Part shown: positions 54,328 to 62,813 of the stretch, one piece after another
Layout of the letters: each line of letters opens with the position of its first letter
Position numbering within the stretch: the first letter of the stretch is position 1
DNA from: Pseudomonas mediterranea CFBP 5447
Lineage (GTDB): Bacteria; Pseudomonadota; Gammaproteobacteria; Pseudomonadales; Pseudomonadaceae
Direction: 5' to 3'
Length of the DNA: 64,000 nucleotides
NCBI RefSeq assembly: GCF_000774145.1
Contig: NZ_KN322966.1
Coordinates: 104,032-168,031, forward strand
Program-made: the position numbers and the translations under genes
The notes under the pieces: generated by a model
The model's input: only the letters and a program-made list of their open reading frames with translations
Databases searched by the model: none
What the model was told of the DNA's origin: nothing

Positions 54328-54933
54328 ATGCGTAGCCTGGTTTTGCTGCTGGCCGTTTTGGCGCTGGCTGGCTGTATGAATGTCAGCGACATGGGAGAGG
54401 GCGTTCGTTATCACATGAGCGACGCCGGTCTGCTGGATCACAGCGACAGCCGCCGTGTGAACAACCTGCGTATTCAGCCCGATTCGTTCATCTACATTGC
54501 CCAAGGCGCTTTCGCACCGCCGGGCGGCGCCTATCCGCGTCCCAATGTCGTGGCCGAAGAAGCCTTCAACGGGTTCATCGAGTATTTCCCGATGGTCCGT
54601 CGCGCCCGTGTCCCCGAAGGCCTCGACCAGGCCATGGGCGAAGCCCGTGCTGCCGGTGCTCATTACTTGCTGTACACCCGGTTCGCCAAGGCCGATAACC
54701 GCATCGGCAATTCTGACGAATGGCTGGACGAAGAAGCCGTGGATCGCCTGGGGGTCGATACCAGCGTCATCCAGATCATGTTGATCGAGACCAGCACCCA
54801 GTATTTGATTGATACTGCACGGATCAAGAGTCGTGGCGGTTTACTGACGTTCCACGACAAGCAGCCACAAGACCTCATCGCCACGCCGTTGCGTGAATAT
54901 GCCCGCAGTTTGTTGGGGATGAGCGACGAGTAA
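54328..54933 (+). CDS. DUF4823 lipoprotein
   Basis: 201 residues. Lipoprotein signal MRSLVLLLAVLALAGC with Cys16; the mature part contains NLRIQPDSFIYIAQGAF and the AGAHYLLYTRFAKAD segment that I associate with DUF4823. GGAGGG at 54317-54322 supports the start. Function unknown. The DUF1285 gene follows after 13 nt, so the two form a probable operon. Confidence 0.86.
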   Translation: MRSLVLLLAVLALAGCMNVSDMGEGVRYHMSDAGLLDHSDSRRVNNLRIQPDSFIYIAQGAFAPPGGAYPRPNVVAEEAFNGFIEYFPMVRRARVPEGLDQAMGEARAAGAHYLLYTRFAKADNRIGNSDEWLDEEAVDRLGVDTSVIQIMLIETSTQYLIDTARIKSRGGLLTFHDKQPQDLIATPLREYARSLLGMSDE

Positions 54934-54946
54934 ACGAGGAGTCACC

Positions 54947-55507
54947 ATGACCGGACCGCAAAAAGCCAATGACCTGCTGGGGCAGATCCCCAAGACCAAA
55001 GGCCTGCCGCCGGTCCACTTATGGAACCCTGACTTCTGCGGCAACATCGACATGCGCATCGCCCGCGATGGCACCTGGTACTACCTGGGCACGCCCATCG
55101 GACGCAAGCCGATGGTCAAGCTGTTCTCCACCATCATCCGCCGCGACGGCGATGACTACTTCCTGATTACCCCCGTTGAAAAAGTCGGCATCCAGGTCGA
55201 CGATGCGCCGTTCGTGGCCGTGACCCTGGAGGTCGAGGGTCACGGAGAAGAGCAGTTGTTGCGCTTCACCACCCATGTCGATGAGACCACCGAAGCCGGC
55301 CCCGACCATCCGCTACGGGTGGTGATCGATCCCCGCACCCAGGAGCCGGCGCCTTACGTGCATGTGCGCAGCAACCTCGAAGCCCTGATCCACCGAAATG
55401 TGTTCTACCAATTGGTGGAGCTGGCGGTGAGCCGTGAGGTTGACGGGCAGCGCTGGCTGGGGGTGTGGAGTGGCGGGGTGTTCTTCCCGATAGGCCTGGA
55501 ACCGTAA
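54947..55507 (+). CDS. DUF1285 family protein
   Basis: 186 residues, no signal peptide. Conserved features are VHLWNPDFCGNIDMRIARDGTW, YLGTPIGRKPMVKLFSTIIRR and YFLITPVEKVGIQVDDAPF, broken by short linkers. It matches the DUF1285 beta-rich family; function is not established. ACGAGGAG precedes the start. Confidence 0.9.
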   Translation: MTGPQKANDLLGQIPKTKGLPPVHLWNPDFCGNIDMRIARDGTWYYLGTPIGRKPMVKLFSTIIRRDGDDYFLITPVEKVGIQVDDAPFVAVTLEVEGHGEEQLLRFTTHVDETTEAGPDHPLRVVIDPRTQEPAPYVHVRSNLEALIHRNVFYQLVELAVSREVDGQRWLGVWSGGVFFPIGLEP

Positions 55508-55512
55508 CCCCT

Positions 55513-55606
55513 CCTGTGGGAGCGAGCCTGCTCGCGATGGCGTAATGTCAGTCAACTTGATGTTGGCTGGCCCGACGCTATCGCGAGCAGGCTCGCTCCC
55601 ACAGGG
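55513..55606. repeat. REP doublet
   Basis: CTGTGGGAGCGAGCCTGCTC, followed by GCGATGGCG, and the opposing TATCGCGAGCAGGCTCGCTC, followed by CCACAG. Gap about 37 nt. It follows DUF1285 and precedes the sugar regulator promoter region. Confidence 0.9.
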
Positions 55607-55623
55607 GATTGCCTATAATTCGA

Positions 55624-55647
55624 TTGACAGCCAATCATATGATGATT
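55624..55647 (+). promoter_or_regulatory. Putative operator and -35 upstream of the FadR-type regulator
   Basis: TTGACA (55624-55629) is followed by the perfect 10-bp palindrome ATCATATGAT at 55634-55643, inside AATCATATGATGATT. A related sequence lies upstream of araF at 58403-58416. FadR/GntR regulators bind short palindromes of this kind, so autoregulation by the adjacent regulator is plausible. The -10 is unclear. Confidence 0.5.
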
Positions 55648-55685
55648 AGCGTGAGCCACCAATAAGAGTGGCCCGCGGGGTTTTC

Positions 55686-56432
55686 ATGTCCAGCAGTTTT
55701 CACGCATCGACCGTCGATTGGCTGGGCGCCTGGATCGCCGCCGGCCAGGTCAAGCCTGGGCAGACCATCAAGGTCGAGGCAGACCTGGGCGAGCAGTTGG
55801 GGGTCAGTCGCACGGTGATTCGCGAGGCGATCAAGACCCTGGTGGCTAAAGGCATGCTCGAGGTCGGGCCGAAGGTGGGGACGCGGGTGTTGCCGGTACG
55901 GCGCTGGAATCTGTTCGACCCACAGGTGGTCGGCTGGTTGTCACGCAGCGGTTTGCCGGAGAACTTTGTCGATGACCTGTTGGACCTGCGCCGCACCATC
56001 GAGCCCATGGCGGTGCGCTGGGCCTGCGAGCGGGCGACGGTCGAGCAGGTGCAGGCGATCCGCCTGGCCTACCATGCGCTGGAGCGGGCGGTGGACAGCG
56101 GCGCCGACTACAACCGGGCCGACCAGTTTTTTCACGAGTGCATCCTCGCCGCCAGCCACAATCAATTCATAGAACAAATGGTCCCGGCCCTGGGGGCGTT
56201 GCTGGCGGTGTCGTTCGAGGTATCGGCCGCCGATCCGGATGAGCTGCGCCGTACCTTGCCCATCCACAAGGACATCGCCGAAGCCATCGCCTCCCGTGAC
56301 GCGACACGCGGCGTCTGGGCCTGCATGACCCTGATCGACAACGCTGACCTGGCCATCAAGCGCTTCTACCCTGACATGATGGCCGGTCGTACAGACACTG
56401 CCGGGCAAGCCGGAAACGGGAGGTTTCAATGA
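55686..56432 (+). CDS. FadR-subfamily GntR regulator of the sugar cluster
   Basis: 248 residues from ATG 55686. The N-terminal winged helix-turn-helix (about 8-75; TIKVEADLGEQLGVSRTVIREAIKTL) is followed by an FCD ligand-binding domain (about 90-225; FVDDLLDLRRTIEP, AVDSGADYNRADQFFHECIL, IHKDIAEAIASRD, with the metal-binding Asp and His positions). It likely senses a sugar acid or lactone derived from the cluster's substrate. Its stop overlaps the lactonase start. A GTG six codons upstream is less well placed. Confidence 0.88.
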   Translation: MSSSFHASTVDWLGAWIAAGQVKPGQTIKVEADLGEQLGVSRTVIREAIKTLVAKGMLEVGPKVGTRVLPVRRWNLFDPQVVGWLSRSGLPENFVDDLLDLRRTIEPMAVRWACERATVEQVQAIRLAYHALERAVDSGADYNRADQFFHECILAASHNQFIEQMVPALGALLAVSFEVSAADPDELRRTLPIHKDIAEAIASRDATRGVWACMTLIDNADLAIKRFYPDMMAGRTDTAGQAGNGRFQ

Positions 56433-57304
56433 TGTGGAAGGCGGTAACGGAGCACCGGGCGAAACTGGGTGAGGGGCCTTTTTGGGACGCGCCGACCCAA
56501 GCGCTGTATTGGGTCGACATCGCCGGCAAACAGGCCCTGCGGTTGATCGGTGCCAATGTGCAGATCTGGCAGATGCCCGAGCATGTGTCGGCCTTCATTC
56601 CCACACAAAGCGGTGATGCGCTGGTGACACTGAGCAGCGGTGTCTATCGGCTGGATCTTGATTCGCCTGGCCTGGAGCCACGTCTGACGCTGCTGTGCAT
56701 GGCCGATCCCCAACCCGGCAACCGCGCCAACGAAGCCCGTTGCGATGCCTTGGGCCAGCTCTGGCTCGGGACCATGCAGAACAACATTGGTGAAAACGGT
56801 GAGGACTTGCCCCTGGAACACCGCTCGGGGGGGCTGTTTCGCGTAGGCGCCGATGGCCGGGTCATGCCGTTGCTGCGCGGGCGAGGCATTCCCAACACGC
56901 TGTTGTGGAGTCCTGACGGCACCACGGTGTATTTCGGTGAAAGCCTCGATGGCACGTTGTACCGGCATTTCATTCATCCCGACGGCAGCCTGGCGCCCGC
57001 CGAAGTCTGGTTCGGCCCTCATTCGCGCGGTGGGCCGGACGGATCGGCGATGGACGCCCGGGGCTATGTCTGGAACGCCCGCTGGGACGGCAGTTGCCTG
57101 CTGCGAATCAGCCCTGACGGGCAGGTTGACCGGGTGATCGAACTGCCGGTCAGTCGCCCCACCAGTTGCGTGTTCGGGGGAGAGGATCTCAAGACCTTGT
57201 ACATCACCAGTGCGGCCAGTCCGTTGGCTCATCCGCTGGATGGCGCAGTGTTGTCCATGCGGGTCGATGTGCCGGGTGTGAGCTGTACGCGGTTTGCGGG
57301 TTAA
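56429..57304 (+). CDS. SMP-30/gluconolactonase-family sugar lactonase
   Basis: 291 residues (290 from the second ATG at 56432, which fits GGGAGG at 56418-56423 slightly better). The beta-propeller carries metal-binding Glu15 in LGEGPFWD, NEARCDALGQLWLGTM, and GGPDGSAMDARGYVWNARW, as in arabino- and gluconolactonases. In an araFGH context its likely substrate is L-arabinono- or a related sugar lactone. It is coupled to the regulator by an ATGA overlap. Confidence 0.86.
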   Translation: MMWKAVTEHRAKLGEGPFWDAPTQALYWVDIAGKQALRLIGANVQIWQMPEHVSAFIPTQSGDALVTLSSGVYRLDLDSPGLEPRLTLLCMADPQPGNRANEARCDALGQLWLGTMQNNIGENGEDLPLEHRSGGLFRVGADGRVMPLLRGRGIPNTLLWSPDGTTVYFGESLDGTLYRHFIHPDGSLAPAEVWFGPHSRGGPDGSAMDARGYVWNARWDGSCLLRISPDGQVDRVIELPVSRPTSCVFGGEDLKTLYITSAASPLAHPLDGAVLSMRVDVPGVSCTRFAG

Positions 57305-57321
57305 ATCCCAAAATATGGGAT
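57305..57321 (+). promoter_or_regulatory. Palindrome and promoter-like region after the lactonase gene
   Basis: ATCCCA (57305-57310) and TGGGAT (57316-57321) are a perfect pair with 5 nt between. Downstream, TTGAGA (57335-57340), an 18-nt spacer and TATAGT (57359-57364) form a possible promoter for the SDR and transporter genes. The palindrome differs from the ATCATATGAT operator, so a second regulator may act here. Both calls are tentative. Confidence 0.45.
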
Positions 57322-57416
57322 GTAAATATATATATTGAGATTGTTGGCGAGCCGGGTTTATAGTCGGCTCCATCAGCAACATGCATTCACACTAAAAAAA
57401 CAAAACAGGTGAAGCG

Positions 57417-57548
57417 ATGCAACGATCTATCCCCGTACGTCCCGGCGACGTACGTGACCCACTGTCCTCCCAGTGCCTTCGGCCGGTCATCCCTGGATGC
57501 CCGGTTTTTGTCGTGGCTGTGGGCAGGGGAGTCCTGAGTCATGGCTGA
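57417..57548 (+). CDS. Possible 43-residue upstream ORF overlapping the SDR gene
   Basis: ATG 57417 has an AGGTGAAG ribosome site and opens 43 codons (MQRSIPVRPGDVRDPL... VLSHG), ending in TGA 57546-57548, 5 nt inside the SDR gene. The message also holds a hairpin GTACGT/ACGTAC (about 57437-57455). No similarity is recognised. It could be a leader peptide, a coupling ORF or a chance frame; without the ribosome site and overlap it would not be listed. Confidence 0.35.
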   Translation: MQRSIPVRPGDVRDPLSSQCLRPVIPGCPVFVVAVGRGVLSHG

Positions 57549-58359
57549 AGCGCTTTCCTTGCCGCCAGTGCCCGAACCACCGAAGGGCGAGCGGCTGAAG
57601 AACAAAGTGGTGCTGCTGACCGGCGCCGCCCAAGGCATCGGCGAGGCCATCGTCGCCGCGTTCGCTGCACAACAGGCGCGACTGGTGATCAGCGACATCC
57701 AGGCCGGCAAGGTCGAACAGGTTGCCGCTTCCTGGCGTGAACGCGGGGCGGACGTGCAAGCGCTGCGGGCCGATGTGTCGAACCCGCAGGACCTGCAGGC
57801 CATGGCCCGACGTGCGGTTGAGTTGCACGGCCGCATCGATGTATTGGTGAATTGCGCCGGGGTCAATGTGTTTCGCGACCCCTTGGAAATGACCGAAGAA
57901 GACTGGCGCCGCTGCTTCGCCATTGACCTGGACGGTGCCTGGTACGGCTGCAAGGCTGTGCTGCCGCAGATGATCGAGCAGGGCGTGGGCAGCATCATCA
58001 ATATTGCTTCGACCCATTCGTCCCACATTATTCCCGGCTGTTTCCCTTACCCGGTGGCCAAGCATGGCTTGCTCGGCCTGACCCGTGCCCTGGGCATCGA
58101 ATACGCGCCCAAGGGCATACGCGTCAACGCCATCGCACCGGGCTATATCGAAACCCAACTGAACGTCGACTATTGGAACGGCTTCGCCGATCCTCATGCC
58201 GAACGCCAGCGTGCGCTGGATCTGCACCCGCCACGGCGCATCGGGCAACCGATCGAAGTGGCAATGACGGCCGTGTTCCTGGCCAGTGATGAAGCACCTT
58301 TCATCAACGCTTCATGCATCACCATTGATGGTGGACGTTCGGTCATGTACCACGACTGA
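57541..58359 (+). CDS. SDR-family sugar dehydrogenase
   Basis: 272 residues. NAD(P)-binding TGAAQGIGEA (about 26-35), NCAG, and catalytic Ser-Tyr-Lys in NIASTHSSHIIPGCFPYPVAK with FPYPVAKHG. Together with the lactonase and AraFGH it probably oxidises an aldose or a downstream intermediate; similar SDRs include arabinose and galactose 1-dehydrogenases, but substrate is not certain. The dehydratase and aldehyde dehydrogenase of the full pathway are absent from the window. Confidence 0.84.
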   Translation: MAEALSLPPVPEPPKGERLKNKVVLLTGAAQGIGEAIVAAFAAQQARLVISDIQAGKVEQVAASWRERGADVQALRADVSNPQDLQAMARRAVELHGRIDVLVNCAGVNVFRDPLEMTEEDWRRCFAIDLDGAWYGCKAVLPQMIEQGVGSIINIASTHSSHIIPGCFPYPVAKHGLLGLTRALGIEYAPKGIRVNAIAPGYIETQLNVDYWNGFADPHAERQRALDLHPPRRIGQPIEVAMTAVFLASDEAPFINASCITIDGGRSVMYHD

Positions 58360-58402
58360 ACATTCCGGGATTGCAGTCTGAAACTTTGCCTGTAATTCAA
58401 TC

Positions 58403-58433
58403 ATCATACGATATGACTATTTAGATCTATGCT
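58403..58433 (+). promoter_or_regulatory. Putative operator and -10 upstream of araF
   Basis: ATCATACGAT (58403-58412) resembles the ATCATATGAT palindrome upstream of the regulator gene (55634-55643). TATGCT at 58428-58433 could be the -10, which puts the operator over the -35. This arrangement would suit repression by the FadR-type regulator. Confidence 0.45.
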
Positions 58434-58531
58434 GTAGCAACTTGCTGTGACCGCCCAGCCTGCGCTTTGCCACCGATGGTGGAGCAGACCCTGGACGTTT
58501 GGCTTTCAATAAAAAAAACAAGGAGTCAACT

Positions 58532-59536
58532 ATGAATCATCGTCGTGGGATCCGTTCCCTGTGCCGCGTTGCCCTGGCAGTTGCCGCGGTCGGTCTCAGC
58601 AGTACCTTGCTGGCGGCTGAAGAAGTGAAGATCGGTTTTCTGGTCAAGCAGGCCGAGGAGCCCTGGTTCCAGACCGAATGGGCGTTCGCTGAAAAGGCGG
58701 GCAAGGACAAGGGCTTCAAGGTCATCAAGATCGCCGTGCCTGATGGCGAGAAGACCCTCTCGGCCATCGACAGCCTCGCGGCCAACGGCGCCAAGGGCTT
58801 CGTGATCTGCCCGCCGGACGTGTCCCTGGGCCCGGCCATCATGGCCAAGGCCAAGCTCAACGATATGAAAGTCATCGCTGTCGATGACCGTTTCGTCGAT
58901 GCCAGCGGCAAGTTCATGGAAGACGTGCCATACCTTGGCATGGCCGCCTTCGAAGTGGGCCAGAAGCAGGGTGCCGCCATGGCCACCGAAGCCAAGAAAC
59001 GTGGCTGGGACTGGAAAGACACCTACGCTGTGATCAACACCTTCAACGAGTTGGACACCGGCAAGAAACGCACCGACGGTTCGATGGACGCCCTGAAGAA
59101 AGCCGGTATGCCGGACGATCACATCCTCACCACGGCGCTCAAGACCCTCGACGTACCGGGGAGCATGGACTCCACCAACTCCGCCCTGGTGAAACTGCCC
59201 AGCGGCGCGAAGAACCTGATCATCGGCGGCATGAACGACAACACCGTGCTGGGTGGAGTGCGTGCCACTGAAAGCGCCGGCTTCAAGGCAGACAACGTGA
59301 TCGGGATCGGCATCAACGGCACCGACGCCATCGGCGAGCTGAAGAAGCCTCATAGCGGTTTCTTCGGTTCGATGCTGCCTAGCCCGCACATCGAAGGCTA
59401 CAAGACTGCCGAGATGATGTTCGAGTGGGTCACCACCGGCAAGGAACCACCGAAGTACACCGCCATGGATGAAGTGACGCTGATCACTCGGGAGAACTTC
59501 AAGCAGGAGCTGGAAAAGATCGGCCTGTGGAATTGA
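58532..59536 (+). CDS. araF: L-arabinose-type ABC transporter, periplasmic binding protein
   Basis: 334 residues with signal peptide (about 1-29, ending TLLAAEE). The mature protein closely follows E. coli AraF as I recall it: KIGFLVKQAEEPWFQTEWAF, KVIKIAVPDGEKTLSAIDSL, GAKGFVICPPD, VIAVDDRFVDA, GGMNDNTVLGGVRATE, IGIGINGTDAI. AAGGAG at 58520-58525 supports the start. It binds the sugar for AraG/AraH. Confidence 0.93.
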   Translation: MNHRRGIRSLCRVALAVAAVGLSSTLLAAEEVKIGFLVKQAEEPWFQTEWAFAEKAGKDKGFKVIKIAVPDGEKTLSAIDSLAANGAKGFVICPPDVSLGPAIMAKAKLNDMKVIAVDDRFVDASGKFMEDVPYLGMAAFEVGQKQGAAMATEAKKRGWDWKDTYAVINTFNELDTGKKRTDGSMDALKKAGMPDDHILTTALKTLDVPGSMDSTNSALVKLPSGAKNLIIGGMNDNTVLGGVRATESAGFKADNVIGIGINGTDAIGELKKPHSGFFGSMLPSPHIEGYKTAEMMFEWVTTGKEPPKYTAMDEVTLITRENFKQELEKIGLWN

Positions 59537-59604
59537 CGGCCGGTTGATTCAAAAGCGGCCCCGGTGTCTTGGGGCCGCTTGATCTCTGTGAGTTCGAGGT
59601 GGTT

Positions 59605-61149
59605 ATGCAAGCGCAAACAGCGACACAACAACACAACATCGGCGCCAGCTTGCGGTTCAACGGAATCGGCAAGGCCTTTCCTGGCGTGCAGGCGTTGGCC
59701 AATATCAGTTTTGTTGCCCATCCCGGCCAGGTTCATGCCTTGATGGGGGAAAACGGCGCGGGCAAGTCCACGTTGCTGAAAATTCTGGGTGGGGCCTACA
59801 TCCCGAGCAGCGGCGAGCTGCAGATCGGCGAGCAGGTGATGGCCTTCAAATGCACGGCCGACAGCATCGCCAGCGGCGTGGCGGTGATTCACCAGGAGCT
59901 GCATCTGGTGCCGGAAATGACGGTGGCCGAGAACCTGTTCCTGGGCCACCTGCCGGCCCGCTTCGGCCTGGTCAATCGCGGCGTGTTGCGCCAGCAGGCG
60001 TTGGCGCTGCTCAAGGGCCTGGCCGACGAAATCGATCCCCAGGAAAAAGTCGGTCGCCTGTCCCTGGGTCAGCGCCAACTGGTGGAAATCGCCAAGGCCC
60101 TGTCCCGGGGCGCCCATGTGATCGCTTTCGATGAACCCACCAGCAGCCTGTCTGCACGGGAAATCGACCGCTTGATGGCGATCATCGCCCGCCTGCGGGA
60201 CGAGGGCAAAGTGGTGCTGTACGTGAGCCACCGCATGGAGGAGGTGTTCCGCATCTGTAACGCGGTGACCGTGTTCAAGGACGGCCGCTACGTGCGCACC
60301 TTCGAAAACATGAGCGAGTTGACCCACGATCAGCTGGTCACTTGCATGGTCGGCCGCGATATCCAGGACATCTACGATTACCGTGCCCGCGAGCGCGGTG
60401 ACGTGGCGCTGCAGGTCGATCGCCTGCTCGGCCCGGGGCTGCGCGAGCCGGTGAGTTTCCAGGTGCACAAAGGTGAAATCCTCGGGTTGTTCGGGTTGGT
60501 GGGGGCCGGACGCACCGAGTTGCTGCGCTTGCTCAGCGGCCTGGAACGCCAGACCGAAGGCAGCATGGTCCTGCATGGCGAGGCGCTGAAACTGCGTTCG
60601 CCCCGGGATGCCATCGCCGCCGGTGTACTGCTCTGCCCGGAAGACCGCAAGAAAGAAGGCATCATGCCCCTGGCCAGCGTCGGCGAGAACATCAACATCA
60701 GCGCCCGCAGCGCCCATTCCACCTTCGGCTGCCTGTTGCGCGGCGATTGGGAAAAAGGCAACGCCGACAAGCAGATCAAGGCGTTGAAAGTGAAGACGCC
60801 CACGGCGGGGCAGAAAATCATGTTCCTGTCCGGCGGCAACCAGCAGAAGGCGATCCTCGGTCGCTGGCTATCGATGCCGATGAAAGTCCTGTTGCTGGAT
60901 GAGCCGACCCGCGGCATCGACATCGGTGCCAAGGCCGAGATCTACCAGATCATCCACAACCTGGCGGCCGAGGGCATCGCGGTGATTGTGGTGTCCAGCG
61001 ACCTGATGGAAGTGATGGGCATTTCCGACCGGATCCTGGTGCTATGCGAAGGGGCCATGCGCGGCGAGCTGCCGCGTGCCGAGGCCAACGAATCCAACCT
61101 GCTGCAACTGGCGCTGCCACGCCAACGCGTTGCCGACGCGGCGAACTGA
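59605..61149 (+). CDS. araG: Sugar ABC transporter ATP-binding protein AraG
   Basis: 514 residues with two ABC domains, as in all carbohydrate uptake ATPases of this family. The first has Walker A GENGAGKST (about 48-56), signature LSLGQRQLVEIAKAL and Walker B VIAFDEPTSSL. The second has the degenerate FGLVGAGRTELLRLL, LSGGNQQKAILGRWL and LLLDEPTRGIDIG. It is 68 nt after araF, with GAGGT before the start. Confidence 0.95.
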   Translation: MQAQTATQQHNIGASLRFNGIGKAFPGVQALANISFVAHPGQVHALMGENGAGKSTLLKILGGAYIPSSGELQIGEQVMAFKCTADSIASGVAVIHQELHLVPEMTVAENLFLGHLPARFGLVNRGVLRQQALALLKGLADEIDPQEKVGRLSLGQRQLVEIAKALSRGAHVIAFDEPTSSLSAREIDRLMAIIARLRDEGKVVLYVSHRMEEVFRICNAVTVFKDGRYVRTFENMSELTHDQLVTCMVGRDIQDIYDYRARERGDVALQVDRLLGPGLREPVSFQVHKGEILGLFGLVGAGRTELLRLLSGLERQTEGSMVLHGEALKLRSPRDAIAAGVLLCPEDRKKEGIMPLASVGENINISARSAHSTFGCLLRGDWEKGNADKQIKALKVKTPTAGQKIMFLSGGNQQKAILGRWLSMPMKVLLLDEPTRGIDIGAKAEIYQIIHNLAAEGIAVIVVSSDLMEVMGISDRILVLCEGAMRGELPRAEANESNLLQLALPRQRVADAAN

Positions 61150-61159
61150 GAGGTAAATC

Positions 61160-62128
61160 ATGACCATTCAAAACAATGCACTGCCAACGGCACGCAAACC
61201 CCTGGACATGCGTCGGTTCCTCGACGATTGGGTCATGCTGCTGGCGGCCATCGGCATCTTCGTGCTCTGCACGCTGTTGATCGATAACTTCCTGTCGCCG
61301 TTGAACATGCGGGGCCTGGGCCTGGCGATTTCAACCACCGGCATCGCGGCTTGCACCATGTTGTATTGCCTGGCGTCCGGCCACTTCGACCTGTCGGTCG
61401 GCTCGGTGATCGCCTGCGCCGGCGTGGTCGCGGCGGTGGTGATGCGTGATACCAACAGCGTGTTCCTGGGTGTCAGCGCGGCGCTGGTGATGGGGCTGAT
61501 CGTTGGCCTGATCAACGGCATCGTGATTGCCAAGCTGCGGGTCAATGCCTTGATCACCACGCTGGCGACCATGCAGATCGTTCGCGGCCTGGCCTACATC
61601 TTCGCCAACGGCAAGGCGGTGGGCGTGTCCCAGGAATCGTTCTTCGTGTACGGCAACGGCCAGCTGTTCGGTGTGCCGGTGCCGATCCTGATCACCATCG
61701 CCTGCTTCCTGTTTTTCGGCTGGTTGTTGAACTACACCACCTATGGGCGCAACACCATGGCCATCGGTGGCAACCAGGAAGCGGCGCTGTTGGCGGGGGT
61801 GAACGTCGACCGCACCAAGATCATCATCTTCGCCGTGCACGGCGTGATCGGCGCGCTGGCAGGGGTGATTTTGGCCTCGCGCATGACCTCCGGCCAACCG
61901 ATGATCGGCCAGGGCTTCGAACTGACAGTGATCTCGGCCTGCGTGCTGGGTGGGGTTTCGTTGAGCGGCGGTATCGGCATGATCCGCCACGTGATTGCCG
62001 GTGTGCTGATTCTGGCGATCATCGAAAATGCGATGAACCTGAAGAACATCGACACCTTCTACCAATACGTCATCCGTGGCTCGATCCTGCTGCTCGCCGT
62101 GGTCATCGACCGCATGAAACAGCGCTGA
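61160..62128 (+). CDS. araH: Sugar ABC transporter permease AraH
   Basis: 322 residues, a BPD-2-type sugar permease with eight to ten membrane helices. SGHFDLSVGSVIACAGVVAA and NTMAIGGNQEAALLAGVNVDRTK are family signatures. It ends the cluster; no catabolic gene follows in the window. AGAGG-type ribosome site at 61150. Confidence 0.95.
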   Translation: MTIQNNALPTARKPLDMRRFLDDWVMLLAAIGIFVLCTLLIDNFLSPLNMRGLGLAISTTGIAACTMLYCLASGHFDLSVGSVIACAGVVAAVVMRDTNSVFLGVSAALVMGLIVGLINGIVIAKLRVNALITTLATMQIVRGLAYIFANGKAVGVSQESFFVYGNGQLFGVPVPILITIACFLFFGWLLNYTTYGRNTMAIGGNQEAALLAGVNVDRTKIIIFAVHGVIGALAGVILASRMTSGQPMIGQGFELTVISACVLGGVSLSGGIGMIRHVIAGVLILAIIENAMNLKNIDTFYQYVIRGSILLLAVVIDRMKQR

Positions 62129-62142
62129 AACCTGCTTCGACC

Positions 62143-62393
62143 GGGCGGGCCCCATCGCGGGCAAGCCCGGCTCCCACAGGTCTTGTGTCAACCACAAAAC
62201 CAGCGCCCGCCGCAGACCTCCGGCGGGAGCGGGCTTGCCCGCGAAGGCGTCGGCACATCGATATCGATGTTGACTGACCTGGCGCTATCGCGAGCAGGCT
62301 CGCTCCCACAGGGTTTGTGGTTGTCACGGAACCTGTGAACGCCGCAGACCCCATGTGGGAGCGAGCCTGCTCGCGATGGCGTCCGCCTTGACG
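62143..62393. repeat. Cluster of four REP units of two types
   Basis: Four units in order: CATCGCGGGCAAGCCCGGCT (about 62153), GGCGGGAGCGGGCTTGCCCG (about 62222), TATCGCGAGCAGGCTCGCTC (about 62286), and TGTGGGAGCGAGCCTGCTCG (about 62355). The first two carry the GGGCAAGCC core, the last two the GAGCAGGCTC core; each pair is inverted. They fill the 272-nt gap between araH and the Rho_N gene. Confidence 0.88.
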
Positions 62394-62400
62394 CCGCCAA

Positions 62401-62781
62401 TCAAGCGGCCTTGCGCAACGCCTCGATCAACTCCTGCTTGCGCATTTTCGAACGCCCGGGAATGTTCTTCGCCCGGGCCTCCTTCATCAGGCTGTCGACT
62501 GTCTGGGTTTCATGGGACGCCTTGCTGCTGCGCGGATGACCTTCCCGGGTCTTGGCTGCTCGACGGGCCGATTCCTTGCGGTCGGTTTTCTTTTCCGCGG
62601 CCGGCTTATGTTTTCCCGAACCGCCGGAACGTTCGCCGCCGCCGGACTGTTTGTTCACCGTCGCCCAAGCCCGTGCTTCGGCCGTTTCCTCGGACAGGCC
62701 TTTCTTCTCGTAGCTTTTTTCGATGTGTTCGGCCTTGCGCTTTTGCTCGGCGGTGTATTTGTCTTTGCTTCCACGAGGCAT
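62401..62781 (-). CDS. Rho_N-domain small basic protein
   Basis: 126 residues, strongly basic. The N-terminal segment KDKYTAEQKRKAEHIEKSYEK with SEETAEARAWATVNKQSGGG is typical of small ChaB/plasmid-stabilisation-like proteins of Pseudomonas; a Lys/Ser/Gly-rich linker follows; the C-terminus SLMKEARAKNIPGRSKMRKQELIEALRKA is a Rho N-terminal-like SAP/Rho_N fold. It may bind nucleic acid. A strong GAGGAGGA site precedes the ATG. Its operon partner could be the secreted protein upstream. Confidence 0.8.
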   Translation of the reverse strand: MPRGSKDKYTAEQKRKAEHIEKSYEKKGLSEETAEARAWATVNKQSGGGERSGGSGKHKPAAEKKTDRKESARRAAKTREGHPRSSKASHETQTVDSLMKEARAKNIPGRSKMRKQELIEALRKAA

Positions 62782-62813
62782 GGGATGTTCCTCCTCGAGT
62801 GTGTGAGCAGAGG

